From: Bimuria novae-zelandiae CBS 107.79
Taxonomy: Eukaryota; Ascomycota; Dothideomycetes; Pleosporales; Didymosphaeriaceae
DNA: 64,000 nt
Direction of reading: 5' to 3'
Assembly (NCBI GenBank): GCA_010015655.1
Contig: ML976720.1
Location: forward strand, 7,203-71,202
Shown here: positions 24,055 to 35,864 of the stretch, piece after piece
Layout of the letters: each line of letters opens with the position of its first letter
How positions within the stretch are numbered: the first letter of the stretch is position 1
The notes under the pieces: model-generated
What the model was told of the DNA's origin: nothing
Database searches by the model: none
Seen by the model: only the letters and a program-made list of their open reading frames with translations
Program-made: the position numbers and the translations under genes

Positions 24055-26770
24055 TAAATATTAATAGCTATATAAAACTAATATAGCTATATATCTTACT
24101 TAATAATAGGTTGTATAATCTAATCCTTAGCCTAACCTAAATAAAGAAGAATAGGGTTAAACTAGCCCTAGTAAAGAAATTAATTTAGATTAGAAGTTTA
24201 AGCACCCGCATCCGTAACTAAAAAGATAAAAAACTATTAATGAAGCCCTAAGAAGTATTAGATATAGCCTTTATAGCCTTAAATTAGCGTAATTAACGCC
24301 TAGGAAATAAGGCTAAGGTATTTTCTATATTAATAAAAAATATATAGAAGGCGTTAACCCGCAAATTAAAAGTAAACCTATAAAAGTTACTACCTAAAGC
24401 TTTTAAGGACTTGTGGCGTATCTTTTATAAGGAACAAGCTGACAAGCTCCCCCTGTATCGTAGACCTAGAGTAGATCTTTTTATCCCTCTTGTGAAAAAC
24501 GATAGCAAGATCCCGGAGATCCCCTATAGCCCTCTATTTAATATATCTCGTAAAGAGTAGCTTGTCCTTTAAAAAGAACTTACTGAATACTTAGATAAAG
24601 ATTTTATTTAAGTAAATAAGTCTAGCGCTACTGCCCTAGTATTATTTACTAAGGAATCTAGTAGAGAACTACGCTTTTATATTAATTATTAAGCCCTAAA
24701 CGCTATCTTAAAGAAGGACTCGTACCTTTTATTATTAATTAGTAAAACCCTTTAGCTCCTTATAAAGGCTAAATAGTTTAGTAAACTTAATATAATCTAA
24801 GCCTTCTATAGGCTTTAGATAGTAAAAGACAAGTAATAAAAGACGGCATTTAGAATCTAATTTAGTTTTTATAAGTAGCTAGTAGTTTCTTTTAGCCTAG
24901 CTAACGCGCTAAGTACGTTCTAGTAGTATATTAACTAGGTACTAAGGGAGCACTTTAATAACTACCACTTAGCGTATATAGATAACGTTCTTATCTTCTC
25001 TAGTAGTAGCTAAAAAGACTATAAAAAAAGTATATATTATAATCCAGAAGTTAGAGGCTGCAGGACTATATTTAAATATTAAAATATTTAAGTTCTACGT
25101 TAAAAAGACTAAGCACCTTAAATTTATTATAAAAGTTAATAAGGGCGTAAGTATAGACCTAGATAAAATCTAAGTAATTTAAAAATAAAAGCTACTAACT
25201 TTAGTAAAGGGAGTCTAAAGCTTTATAAGCTTTATAAACCTTTATTAGAAATTTATATAAAACTTATCTAGCATAGTAAGCCCCCTTAAAAAGCTTATTA
25301 GTAAAGGAACAGAATTTAGTTAGGGATAAAAGTAGTAGCACGCATATAAATTCCTAAAGACAGTATTTTATATAGATCCCGCGCTAGCCTACTTCAACCC
25401 TAAATAAAAATTAGTACTAGAAGTTAATACTTTTAGCTAGTTAATTAAGAGATAATTTTTTTAGTATAATAATAATAGGATTTTGCGCCTAGTGGCTTAC
25501 TTCTTAGCATAGAATAGCCTAGTAGAATATAACTACGCTATCTATAATAAAGAGATACTTATAGTTATTAAATACGTAGATAAATAGGACTATATATATT
25601 AAGTAGTAAAGTATCTTATAGTCTATTCTAATTATAAGAACCTCACGTATTTCGCTACTAAATAAAGGCTAGACAAATAATACATTTAGTGGGCAGACAC
25701 ACTTAGCTATATTAATATAATATTTATATATAGACTAGGGTTAGTAAACTCTAGGGCAAACGCCCTCTCCTAAAAGAACTAAAACCTACTAAAGAATAGT
25801 AAAAATAATAAATTAATGTTAAGGTACTATATACTTCTTTAGAAGACTACTAAAAGAAATAGCTTAAAATCTTTTATCTCCTAAACACCTACTACTATAA
25901 AGGAACCTAACTATATTAAAATAAATAAAGACCTAGTGCTTACTTACCAAACACGCCTTAAACTACCTATATTAACCCTCTAAGGAGGTAATAACCTTAC
26001 TAAGTAACGCGAACTAGACTTTAACACTATATAGTAAGAGGTAGAACGCGATAAAGATAGTGCGTATAGCAAGATAAAGGCCTATATTAAGAATAGGCTT
26101 AAGAAGTTTAAACCTAGATAGAAGTTATCTATTAGTATCTTAGAATGTAGTATAGATAGCTAAGGGTACCTACGCTATAGGTTAAGATAATAGATATTAA
26201 AATTAGAACCTTTATAGATAAAGCTAATAGCGGTCGCGTATAGTTCCCTAGCTTTAAATACTTAAGATAAGAAAATATCTATAAAATCCGTACTTAAGAT
26301 TACTTCCTCCTAGGGATATCTAACTAAGTAAGGCAATATATTAAGAACTATAATATCTATAAAAGAACTAAACTATAGAGAGAAGTAAAATAGGGCCTGC
26401 TATAGCCCTTACTACTACCTAAATAAGGATAGAAAGATATTATAATAGACTTTATTACTACCTTACTTAAGAGTAATAGCTACACGAATATTAGAGTAAT
26501 TATAAATAAACTTAGTAAGAATTCTATGTTTATTAGTTTCTTAAAGTTTAATATACTTATAGTTACGATAGTATTCTTTTAATACTAGATAGTAGACTAC
26601 TTCTTTCCCCCCTCTATTATATCGGACCGCGAGGGACAATTCGTGAGCAAATTTTAGACTACAATTTATAAATAAGTAGGTATTGACTAAAGACTGTCTA
26701 TAGTAAAGCACCTAGATATAGATAAGTAAACAGAATAAATAAACTCTATCCTTAAAGCCTACCTCTAGGC
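24055..26770 (+). repeat. Near-perfect inverted repeat, arm 1 (partner 43435-46150)
   Basis: Within Gypsy-A this 2.7-kb stretch is the reverse complement of 43435-46150 in Gypsy-B. The sum of paired coordinates is 70205 at both ends (24017 with 46188, and 26624 with 43581), so there is no net indel. I saw no mismatch between 24055 and 26770 by eye. Immediately outside (24038, 24054, 26771 onward) differences start. Confidence 0.85.
24432..26640 (+). pseudogene. Gypsy-A reverse transcriptase, RNase H and integrase
   Basis: The RT entry at 24437-24540 (KLPLYRRPRVDLFIPL-like, PEIPYSPLFNISR) lies in a RIP-spared patch. The active site at 24975-24986 reads YIDN instead of YIDD, followed by VLIFSSS. 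RNase H follows near 25380-25600. Integrase covers about 26000-26640 and ends with an FFPPSIISDREGQFVS-like motif around 26595-26650 that carries the second Asp of the core. Stops are frequent. From 24055 to 26770 it is an inverted match of Gypsy-B. Confidence 0.85.
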
Positions 26771-27059
26771 GTACTATAACTAGTAATAAGACGATTAGAT
26801 AAAGTGGCTTCCTATAGCCTAAATAGCTATTAAAGGGCAAGAAGCTGTATTAATAGGAGTTAGCCTATTTTTCCTATTCTATAGCTACAATATTAAACTA
26901 GTTAAAAACTTTAGGGCACGGAGATTAGTCTTAGAGCTTAAAACTAACGTAAAGAAGGCCGCGAAGGCAATAATAAAAAAGTTTAAAAAGGTTTTTAACT
27001 TTACCTAGATAAAAATAATAATAGCCTAATAAGAATAAGAGCGCCTAGCGAACCGTTAA

Positions 27060-27504
27060 TGTTATGAGGTGCACTCGCTTGGTCCGATCCGGGTTAGGGC
27101 GGTAAGGTAATGAGGCGTCTCACGGGTTATTCAATGGTACGAGTTGATGCGACAATTAAGCGCGGTTGAACAATCCAATCTTATAGCGAATAAGATAACT
27201 ATTAGTCTGTATAGGAGAAGGTACTCGCACAGAAGATATTTCAGTTGACTACAAGGAGCGTATAAAGGAAACCATCCTGTATATATATCCTCCTTGTCCC
27301 ATAGAGTCCCATGGTATCCCATATCCTAACCTTGTGGGATCCCATGGGATTTCCTGGGACGTCACGTGACCCTGGGTCACGTGGTCCCATAATATCCCAT
27401 AGTCTTGGCGCCTGGGATAGCCTAGGACATTACGTAAGTCGGAGGTGGGGCCTGGTTATCGTCATAAGGCCTGTCGTCCCACCGTCGACTTCTGGTCCGT
27501 AACA
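27060..27504 (+). mobile_element. Solo LTR (family S1) in Gypsy-A
   Basis: Starts TGTTATGAGGTG and ends GGTCCGTAACA, with exact duplication GTTAA at 27055-27059 and 27505-27509. It is 445 bp with normal GC, so it was not RIP-mutated like its host. It contains repeated TCCCATG/CATGGGA palindromes and, at about 27360-27392, GACGTCACGTGACC followed by GGTCACGTGG (CRE-like and E-box-like palindromes), plausible LTR promoter sites. A relative lies at 39029-39387. Confidence 0.93.
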
Positions 27505-27759
27505 GTTAATATAAGTACGCTCTAATTTTAAAGAAAGGAGATAGGATATAGCTAAAATATAAAAACTACCTCTAAAACTAACGTCTAAGTAAGAAGCTTA
27601 ACTAGAAGTAAGAAAAGTTTACTATAAGGAAAGTAATAAACTTTTATATAGTAGAACTAGACGTCCTGCCAAACATGCACCTAAGATTCTACGTAAATAG
27701 GCTAAAGTTAGTCTTGTTAAACCCTCTCCCTAGCCAAACCACTAATAACGCCCAGCCCG

Positions 27760-27960
27760 AAGCAATCATAATAGAAGAGGGGAAAAAGAAGTATAGTATA
27801 ATTAATATATATAAAAAACGCTAGTTCCGTAAAGGTAAAAAGGTAGAATACCTAGTATAGTAAGAAAACTACTTTTAAAGAACTTAGGAACCTCGTAGGA
27901 ACTTTAACTAAGCTATTACGTTAGACTATTAGGAGAAGTTTACTAAGCTATATTAAAATT
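27760..27960 (+). pseudogene. Gypsy-A chromodomain
   Basis: After the solo LTR the frame gives KKYSIINIYKKR, FRKGKKVEYLV and EPRRNFN, with TGG codons now TAG. This matches the chromodomain pattern (Y.VE.I...R...GK.EYLVKW.GY....TWEP..N) at the integrase C-terminus of chromoviruses, which guides integration to marked chromatin. Gypsy-B has the mirror copy near 42690-42870. Confidence 0.75.
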
Positions 27961-29471
27961 ATAATAGAAAACTCTTAATAGGATTCTATCGTAATATCCC
28001 CTAAATTAGCTTCTATTAGGGCCTAAAGGAGGCTCTACGATACCTACCTTACTAAGCTAAAAAACCTAGCTAGATAAAGGTATCTAAGATAAGGGTAGGA
28101 ACAACATTATTAAGGGATAAAGTTAAGTATTAGGGAAGAAAGTTAAGAAGGAATCTTAAAAAAGTAACTTAAAAAACCCTTAAAACTACTAAGGATAATA
28201 AGGGGACTAAATAATTCTTATAGTAGTAAGGGATAACCTTTACAAAAGACGTAAGTTTTAGAAGTAAACTAAAGTTAGAAAGAAAGAGGAACTAGGTAAA
28301 AAAGGTATCTTTAATTACTAAAGGAATAGTAAAACCCTTTTTAATAACGTTTAGGTCTACTTTTCCGCCCTCTAACACACTACTAGGGTTAAAGAAGCTA
28401 TTATCCTCCTTACTTAGGCACTCCTTAATTATAATAGCCTAAAGCTACTAGCGCAAGCCTTAGTAGGCTTAAGTAAGTATATTAGCTCCCGCGAGGACAT
28501 TATCTATTATCTAAAGACTATTTATTATAATACCCTTATTTACCACTATAAACTTGCTAAAGAGCTACACGATATTAGCCTTAAAAGATAGCTTTATTAT
28601 TTAAAAGGAACTTATAAAAGGGTTCTTGCACTCTTAATAGAATACTTTAAAGTTAGTAGTATAAATTTAAAGAAGGTTAGAAGTCTTTTTAACTGTAATA
28701 GTAATGCGCTCTAAAAGCCAAATAGCCTTAAAAAAAAAGTAATAAGGCCTAAAGTAGTAGTAGTTTTGCTCTTAAAGGAGGTATAGTAATTAATAATAGT
28801 AACCTTATAAGTAGAATAGAACGTGTTAAGGTTAGTAAGAAAAGTTTTTTATTCCTAACTACTCTTTAAAACCTTATTTATAAGGTGGCCTGCACTAATA
28901 ACTATAATATTAGTAAATTTTTTATAGCTAACTTTATTAAGGGCAGGCTAAATCTAAGTAGGGGAAGGAGTTAGTAAAGCACACCCTAAAGTTATCTAAA
29001 ATAAGTTAGACTAAAGTATACTTGTCTAGTGTAGCTAGTAAGCTTATAGGTATAGTACTCCTTGTAGAATACTATCTTACCTACTAGCACCTACTAATAG
29101 ACGTGTTTATAAGTAATATAGTTAATATATTAGCGCTCGATTATCGCGCGTAGTAAAATTAGACTCTAAGAGCTAAGCTTATTAAGTTAGTAAGTGCGCA
29201 CACCTAGGCTAATAAAGAACTAAGAAGGAGGTTAAAAGAGTAAGAAGGCAAGTTAGAAGGTAAAAAAAAGAAAAAAAAAGCGTAAAAGAGGGTCTAGAAC
29301 TTACTTTACAAGCTTTGGAAGGACTAAACTTCTTAGTAAGCTAGCTAAGAAGGATTACGCTAGCGTTAGATATAGTAACTTTATTTTAAAAGAACTTAGT
29401 CTTCTTAAATTAGTAATTAAGTAATTATAATAAGGATAGGTCTTTTTTTATTTTATTATTAGAGTTAGTAG

Positions 29472-29615
29472 TGACAGATGAGTGGGGCTCAAAAGTGGAC
29501 AGAAAGTCGATGTGTATTGTGTGTGTGCTGAGACTAGCTATCTATAGTACACGAACAGAGAATCGATGACTAAGCAGGTGCACGGTGGACCGTAGGGTCA
29601 CCAGGGCAACTGACA
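29472..29615 (-). repeat. Copia-3 3' LTR
   Basis: 144 bp, nearly identical to 34432-34575 and essentially free of RIP. Contains a GTGTATTGTGTGTGTG stretch. Confidence 0.93.
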
Positions 29616-29689
29616 CACCCCCCAGAGTCTCTGTAAGCAATACTAGGGGAGCCATCCTCCAGCCTATGCTGGCACAGGGACCTCTACGA

Positions 29690-30020
29690 GGCCCAAGAGA
29701 GCCACAAAACGCTTATGGGCCGGTCCAGAAAGGGGTTTTGTAAGGCCATCAGCAACCATACTTGTCCTAGGGATATGTGAGACAAGTATATAATTGGCCT
29801 CCTGCTCCTTGCGGGCGTACTTATAGTGGATATCGATGTGTTTAGTCCGCTCGTGGTGGCCCTTACTGTTAAGCAGGTGAACAGCAGACTAACTATTAGA
29901 ATAGATCTGTATAGGTCTTTCGTTAAGGAGGTGCAACTCTGTAAGTAGGCGATATAGCCAGGCAGCTTCTTTTGCAGCGTAGGTTATTGTAACCTACTCT
30001 GCCTCTATAGAAGACGTTGT
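29690..30020 (-). pseudogene. Copia-3 RNase H and polyprotein C-terminus
   Basis: Minus strand reads a diverged STIEAE start, then AAKEAAWLYRLLTELHLLNE, PIQIYSNS.SAVHLLNS, HERTKHIDIHYKYARKEQEA and LVSHIPRTSMVADGLTKPLS, then FVALLGL. These are the canonical Copia RNase H blocks (STAEAEY, AAKEA.WL..LL, DN.SA, RTKHID...H..RE, V.T..Q.AD.LTK.L). The catalytic Asp of DN.SA is now Asn and at least two stops interrupt it. Confidence 0.92.
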
Positions 30021-30639
30021 GACAATCCGCTAGCGATAGGATTTGTAGGAAATAGTACCTCTAGCTATCTTAAAGGCGTAGCCTAAGGAGGATTTACGGC
30101 TGCTACGATTATTAGCGTATGCAGAATCTGTGTATCTAGTTAGCGTTAGTAATATTTAATTAGTGCTACTATCTTTGGCTGATAGTTGTATGCTAAGGTT
30201 AGGCTAGTACTTAAAGTAGTAGACGAGACGTTTAAGTAGGCTATATTACTCTTTAGTAGGGTTACTCGCAAAACGCGCTAAGAAGTTAATACTCTATAAA
30301 GTATTAGGGCGTATAAGTCCTGTCGGGTAGATTAGACGGGTAATAAGTAACTAGTAGCGCTTTATAAGCTCTTCTAGCGCCTTTTTTATCACACGCTATT
30401 GCTCTAGGGCGGATAGTAGTAGTAGAGTATTAACAGGGTTAACATCTTTAAGATTGTAATCCTTGACAAGACGTTTAATGTAGGGGTCTATAGTAAGAGA
30501 GATCGTCTAATTAGGGCGGTTACGTATAATATGGATACTTAGGTAGTAAGTAATTAGCCCTAAGTCGTAGTATTTATAGCGTTTTAAGATCTTCTATTTA
30601 AGAGTGGTTATAGCGTCCTTTATATGCGTAATTAAAATA

Positions 30640-30660
30640 AGGTTGTTAACATAGACAATA
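30640..30660 (-). pseudogene. Copia-3 RT active site, YVDD changed to YVNN
   Basis: Minus-strand codons at 30653-30642 read TAT GTT AAC AAC within IIIVYVNNLILI. The context is that of the Copia YVDDL box, so both catalytic aspartates were lost by G-to-A change. Confidence 0.88.
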
Positions 30661-31766
30661 ATAATTTCTCCTCCACATGTGAAGACGCATAGGTCTGACG
30701 TTAATAGCTTAAATCCTAGGTCCTTAAGGGAGATCTTTAGGTCGTTGTACTAGAGTAAGGCAGCCTCTCTTAGTCTGTATATACCTTGGAGGAGGCGTAC
30801 TATTTAGTAAGCTAGTAGGCAGCCTTTAGGCAGTTTAAGGAGGATAACATGCTTTAGGGAGAGGTGAGCGTTTAAGTATATAGTAACTATGTTAACCTGC
30901 TTATACTTTAGATCCTTAGTAGTAATAATTATAAAAACCACTCTTAGCGTTGTTATGCGTATAACGTAGCTATATACGTCCTAGTACTAAGAGGCTTAGG
31001 TCTATTAATTACTACAAGCAACTATCCTAGCCTTAACCTTTATTAATAGGCTAGTAGCGTCTCCCTTATAGTTATATACCTATTAAATATTAATAACTTT
31101 ATTCTTTAAGATTTCTTCTTTCGTTGCAGGGCGCCAAGTGTTATTCGACATAAGTAATTTAAACTTAGCCTTTATAGCGTCTATAAAAGCAGCCTTTATA
31201 GGATGCTTGCTTAGAGCTCTATAATTCTGTAGTTCTGGCGGTAATAAGGATAACTTTGTGCCTATTAATAACTTAAATATGGCTAGTGCAAGAGAGCGTA
31301 CGAACGTAATTACGCCTATCTTAACGCGTTAACGCGTTTGTTAAGAGCCTTTAGCAAGTATAAGGTGAGTACCTAGGTCAGCAGAAATCTCTATCCTACG
31401 TGATGCGATATTGCTATGCCTAGTCGGAGGCAGGGGGCCTTTAATAGGCTCCTTAGCAGGCTCCTTAGCAGGCTCCTTAGTAGGCTCTAAGCTATTAAAG
31501 TAGCGCTCTCTTTTAGCGATTGCGGGTAGTATTTCCTCCTCCTTCTCCTCTTCGTAGCTAAGCTCATGTTCACCCCCTATATTAATAGGATTAGGTATAA
31601 TAGGGCGCTCGGTTGCGGCTTGTTCGGGGAGGACAGGAGGGGCGATTAAAGTCGGCGGTGGCAGCGACAGCGGAGGCTCCTTATAAAGGGTAACTATACA
31701 TAAGTTTCTATTATAGGAGTTAAATTTAACGCTTATAGTTATAATAATAACGTGTTATTAAGGAAT

Positions 31767-32012
31767 CTACATCTTGTAGAGGGAAGAGCCCTCTATACCT
31801 ACAAGAAGTCCGCGTTTAGCGCAAGGTATAAACTTTTTACCTTTAACGCGGGTGTTAACAGGCCTATATACATATCCCACATGTCCAAAAGCGTGAGTTA
31901 GTCCTAGGTTAGGCACTAGGTTAACAGCTCTAATGGCTGTATACCACAGCTTATAAGGCGTCTTATTCTCTGGTACTCCGCTTGTCAGGCTGAAGTTGAG
32001 TAAGCAGACCAT
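31767..32012 (-). pseudogene. Copia-3 integrase C-terminal segment
   Basis: An open 81-codon stretch with NKTPYKLWYTAIRAVNLVPN, then FGHVGYVYRP and KGKKFIPCAKRGLLVGIEGS. This matches the conserved TP.E.W....P....LR.FG...Y......R.KL......G.FVGY region downstream of the Copia integrase core. Confidence 0.9.
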
Positions 32013-34431
32013 GTATGCGGCACAGTAGGGCCAAAATGTCTCTAGTAGGCCTAATGCTATTGTTACTGCTCGAACTTGGTCCTTGGTAATACCGTTTGCT
32101 CGCTCTGTAGTCCCATTACGTAAGGGATTGTGCGGTGGGGAATACTAAAGCAGTGTATCCTCTTTATAATAATACTCCTTTAGGCGATTGCTCTTAAACT
32201 TACTAGTACTATTAAGGTGTATAATAGTGACTATTAGCTATAGGCTTGCTTTTATTTATTTTAGCTAGTTAATTAGTTTGGCTGTAAGAGCGGCGTGTAA
32301 GTTAGACGTAAAGAGCTAGGGTCTACGCGTTAGATTGTCTATAATGAGTAGCCAGTAGCGTTCTCTATTCTTTCCAGCAGGTAATATTAGCCCTACTATG
32401 TTAAGATAGATTTTCTCTAACGGACGGGTAGAGCGTGCGTGTTAACGACGAGAAATAAATTATTTTAATTTTAACAGACCGCAGGGCTTATAGTTAAATA
32501 GTGTAGAATTAGATAGCTCTATACTATTAACAACCTTTAAGAGCTTTTTAATTATCTCTACGTCTGCGTGGCCTATAATATGGTGCTATACCTGCAGTGG
32601 GCGAGCAACCTTAGGTGGTTAAGTAGAACGTAAGGCGTATAGAGTCGCGTATGTGAGCGTAAGAGGTGCCTTCTCTGCCAAGTTAATAATAAGGAAGTTA
32701 GGTATCCTGTTAATCTTTGGTAAATAGGCGATCTCTTTTCTATTACTTAGGTAGAGCTTGTCTTCGCTACTATGGTAGTAAGCGCCCTTGCGCTTGAAAG
32801 GCGCTTACGATATAACGTTAATAATAAAACTTAGGTAGTACAGAGTATCTTTAAGTTGTATATCTATAACTTTACCGTCTAAGCAGACAACACTTAGTTT
32901 AATAGTACCTTCTTTATAGACTTTAGCTATATAGGTTGCTTCTTGCACTTTTAATATTGCTAAGTCTTAAAAGTTAATAAATAGCTCTTGTTTATTAACA
33001 ATAATTTGGTTAGCGGCTGTATTATAGCAGAAACGTTAGCGGTAGTTACTATTTATAGTAGCTTTCTAAGTTAGTGTCTAGGACACCGCAGCGGTTAAGC
33101 AGAACGCTAAAGTGTTAGGTGTAATTAAAATACTGGCGATAGCTTTCTTATTATTGCCTGTCTTGTCTTTGTCCTTGTCCTTGTACCGCAAATGCTCTAG
33201 GATTAGCTCTAGGTGTTTCTTCTAGCAGAGCTTCTTACCTCCAGGATACTCTTGTTTACAGTATGTGCAGTGCTGCTTCTTAGAACGTGGGTTCTAGTTA
33301 CGGGTCTGCTTTCCGTTTTAGTCTACGCTAGTTACAGGCGTATAATTAGGTGCGTTTAATATCTTCTTATTAGTGTTATAGCAACAACTATTAACGCGCT
33401 TTTCTTCTTATTATTTTGCCTTAGCTATAAATACCTTAACAGGCTCTTCCTTCTTATGTTAGAGATAATCCTCGATCGCGATAGTAAGCTTGTTAACTAT
33501 CTATATAGTGCCGTTGCGTATGTTATTATTACGCGACTCTACTTATTCTAGGAGTACGCGCTCTAGGCCGTGTAGGAAATAAATAATAATTAGCTCTTTA
33601 ACTAACGTGTCTATTAATGTGCTCCAAAGTCTTCTAGTACTAATTTTATAGTAGGTAAAGGTAACGCCTGTTTGCGCTAGTTGCGAGCGAGCGTCTTAAA
33701 AGTAATTAATATAGTTACGTACTAAGTAGTAGGTGTTAGCGTAAAGATTAATAAAGTTAGTCTATATAGCGCGTAGGTTGTCCTGCTTGACAGGTACGAC
33801 GCGGTTAGTGATATACGTGTATATTTTAGCTAACGAATTAAAACTGGTTAGTACTAGGTAGAGAGACTTGTTAATAAAGCTAATAATAGCGTTCTAGAGA
33901 GAGGCGTCCTTACTATCCTAAGCTTTAAGGCGAGCAAGAGCTGCTACTTTAGAAGCTTGTATTTGCTTATTTATAATAATTTAGGAGCGGTTAGCCTTCT
34001 TGTAAGTATTAAACGCCCTAGTCTCTTCTTCTTCTAATATACTATTAGTAACGACAAGTTGTATAAGCGGATACTCTTTATAGTCGGGAGAGGCGTACGC
34101 AGGGCGCGCCTTTATGCCTAAAAGGATATTCTTCGCGCTACGCTCTATAGCTACGTTAGTTATCTATTTATTCTACTCCTTCTAGTTGCGGCCTGTCGCG
34201 TCTAGCACGATCGCGCCTATAGTTAGAGTTAATATGTTGTAGATTAGTATAAGCTCGCTAGGGCTTTACTAGGTTACTGTAGCTTTAGTAGTGCAAGGTT
34301 TGTTCCTGCGGTGCTAAAAACTGGCGTGGGTCTGTTTTGTCTTTAATGGTGCAGCGTTAGCTTCTGCGGTGTTAGATCTGGCGTAAGTACTGAGATCGAC
34401 AGCAGGCTGCACTTAGAAGGGCGACATAACC

Positions 34432-34575
34432 TGACAGATAAGTAGGGCTCAAAAGTGGACAGAAAGTCGATGTGTATTGTGTGTGTGCTGAGACTAGCTA
34501 TCTATAGTACACGAATAGAGAATCGATGACTAAGCAGGTGCACGGTGGACCGTAGGGTCACCAGGGCAACTGACA
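34432..34575 (-). repeat. Copia-3 5' LTR
   Basis: 144 bp partner of 29472-29615. The few differences are transitions near the inner end (GATAAGTAGGGCTC against GATGAGTGGGGCTC). Confidence 0.93.
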
Positions 34576-34998
34576 AGTAGCACGCCTTTAACGCTTAGGT
34601 ATCTTTATTACGTAGCTATTACGTAAAGGGCTAGCTATTTTATTAAAATAGTAAGGAGAATTAGGTCGCGAAGTTAAGGAAGACTAAGTTAAAAGTAAGA
34701 CGTTGTAGCGCATAAAGTTAAGCAAAAAAAAAAAAGAAAGAGCTTAAAAGAGTAAGGTCTAGAAGCTAAGTAAGAAGTAATTTTATATATATAATAATAA
34801 GTAAACGCACTAGCGCGAACACACTACTATAGTAACTACTTATAGTAAAGATATAAAATTAGATACGCGAGAATAAAACTAGTAAAAGGTTTATAATAGT
34901 AAAAGGATTATAAGTAGATAATAAAATAATCGCGAAGCTATATAAATAAGATAAGACGCGGAGATTTTTTTTAACCCTTAATAGAGGGAAGGGAGGTA

Positions 34999-35159
34999 TA
35001 TAATAGGCTACGCCTAGTTATTACCTTAGATCCTTAACCTTTAGTTATGTAAACCCTAGATATATAAATTCGACGCCTAAAGCTTAACTTCGGACTTTTT
35101 ATTAAATTTATAAGTATTCTTCTGGCACCTTTGGCTCCTTGAGCACCCAGCCCCTTACA
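34999..35159 (+). repeat. Gypsy-A 3' LTR
   Basis: 161 bp. Mutated at its inner end (TATAATAGGCTACGCCTAGT), clean at its outer end (GAGCACCCAGCCCCTTACA). Confidence 0.92.
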
Positions 35160-35172
35160 CCTTGCTTATTTA
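35160..35172 (-). repeat. Displaced 5' terminus and TSD of hAT-2
   Basis: Immediately after Gypsy-A, 35160-35172 reads as the reverse complement of TAAATAAG followed by CAAGG. TAAATAAG is exactly the 8-bp sequence after the right end of hAT-2 (60109-60116). CAAGG supplies the missing first 5 bp of that element and matches TAAGG at 48098-48102 (one C-to-T). It is therefore the left end of hAT-2 separated by inversion. Confidence 0.85.
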
Positions 35173-35388
35173 GGTTCCCACCCAACAGGGCCACAGACAC
35201 GATTTAAGCTGGAGATAGTACATAGGCTATAATCGCCCGGCGGGTCAACTTGTACGCTGCCACATCTACCTTCATTATCCACTACAGCCTGGGAGGTGTG
35301 GTGGGCACAATTGGAAAAGGACTTGGGTTGGTGAGCCTATCGCGAAGACTCACCAGTGCGAGATCCTTACCCGTACGAGAAGTCACCC

Positions 35389-35835
35389 ATGGCCACTGGA
35401 GGGCCATCCCCATCCCCAACGCCTGCTGGTACCGCATCTTTCGCGAAGGACTTTGGCAGCAGCACCCTCAATCTCTGCGATGGCCGCACCGCCAATATTT
35501 CGGTCGTGAAGCGCACCTCTAACCGCCTCTTCCGCCTCGATATACAGGGTGCAACACCGGCGCAGCATCCGAGTAAGATATTCTGGGAGATAGGTACGCT
35601 CAACTATGGCCATCCCAGCCAGGGCTTTGGGAACTACGAGTTGTTGGATGAGGATCGAAAAGTGTATGCCGTTTTGCTCAACGCCCATCACAAGAGCTTG
35701 AAAAAGATCGGGAGGCTGCATTTCTTGGTGGAGCCAAACAAGGCGCTTGTAGAGATGACGGTTGGAAGTTTAATGACGATTTGGAAGAAATCGGAGAAGG
35801 ATGTGAGGAGTGGGCACATTGGTCTTGGCATTTGA
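35389..35835 (+). CDS. Hypothetical protein in a GC-balanced island
   Basis: An open frame of about 148 codons from ATG at 35389 (context CACCCATGGCC, better than the in-frame ATG at 35356) to TGA. The N-terminus is low-complexity, MATGGPSPSPTPAGTASF. The body reads as folded protein with STLNLCDGRTANISVVKRTS, KIFWEIGTLNYGHPSQGFGN and YELLDEDRKVYAVLLNAHH, ending VGSLMTIWKKSEKDVRSGHI. No signal peptide or membrane segment is seen. Base composition and codon use are normal with no stops, in sharp contrast to the transposons on both sides. I do not recognise the family. The gene may have additional 5' exons in 35173-35388. It ends 30 bp before the insertion site of pogo-2. Confidence 0.55.
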   Translation: MATGGPSPSPTPAGTASFAKDFGSSTLNLCDGRTANISVVKRTSNRLFRLDIQGATPAQHPSKIFWEIGTLNYGHPSQGFGNYELLDEDRKVYAVLLNAHHKSLKKIGRLHFLVEPNKALVEMTVGSLMTIWKKSEKDVRSGHIGLGI

Positions 35836-35864
35836 GGTGTACGTAAGGTCAGGGCCAGAGCGTA

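Larger units (their letters stand above)
29472..34575 (-). mobile_element. Copia-3, complete Copia retrotransposon nested in Gypsy-A
   Basis: Two 144-bp LTRs (29472-29615 and 34432-34575) begin TGACAG and end CTGACA, differ at only a few positions, and are flanked by exact AGTAG at 29467-29471 and 34576-34580. It is on the minus strand: a purine tract (CTGGGGGG on the minus strand) abuts the left LTR, and GGTTATG abuts the right LTR on the minus strand, again like an initiator tRNA(Met) anticodon arm. Domains from right to left are Gag zinc knuckle near 33260, integrase near 32500-31700, RT near 31100-30400 and RNase H near 30020-29690. It is 5104 bp; the interior is less mutated than in its neighbours. 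Confidence 0.95.
22106..35159 (+). mobile_element. Gypsy-A, chromodomain Gypsy retrotransposon with two nested LTR insertions
   Basis: 161-bp LTRs lie at 22106-22266 and 34999-35159 (TGTAATGG start, CCCCTTACA end), with a purine tract AGAGGGAAGGGAGG just before the right LTR. Coding order on the plus strand is Gag, RT, RNase H, integrase, chromodomain, the Gypsy order. Removing the solo LTR (27060-27504) and Copia-3 with their duplications leaves 7495 bp, against 7492 bp for Gypsy-B. The flanking 5-mers (GTTTG left, CCTTG right) do not match each other; the inversion finding explains the right flank. All coding parts are full of stops. Confidence 0.92.
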
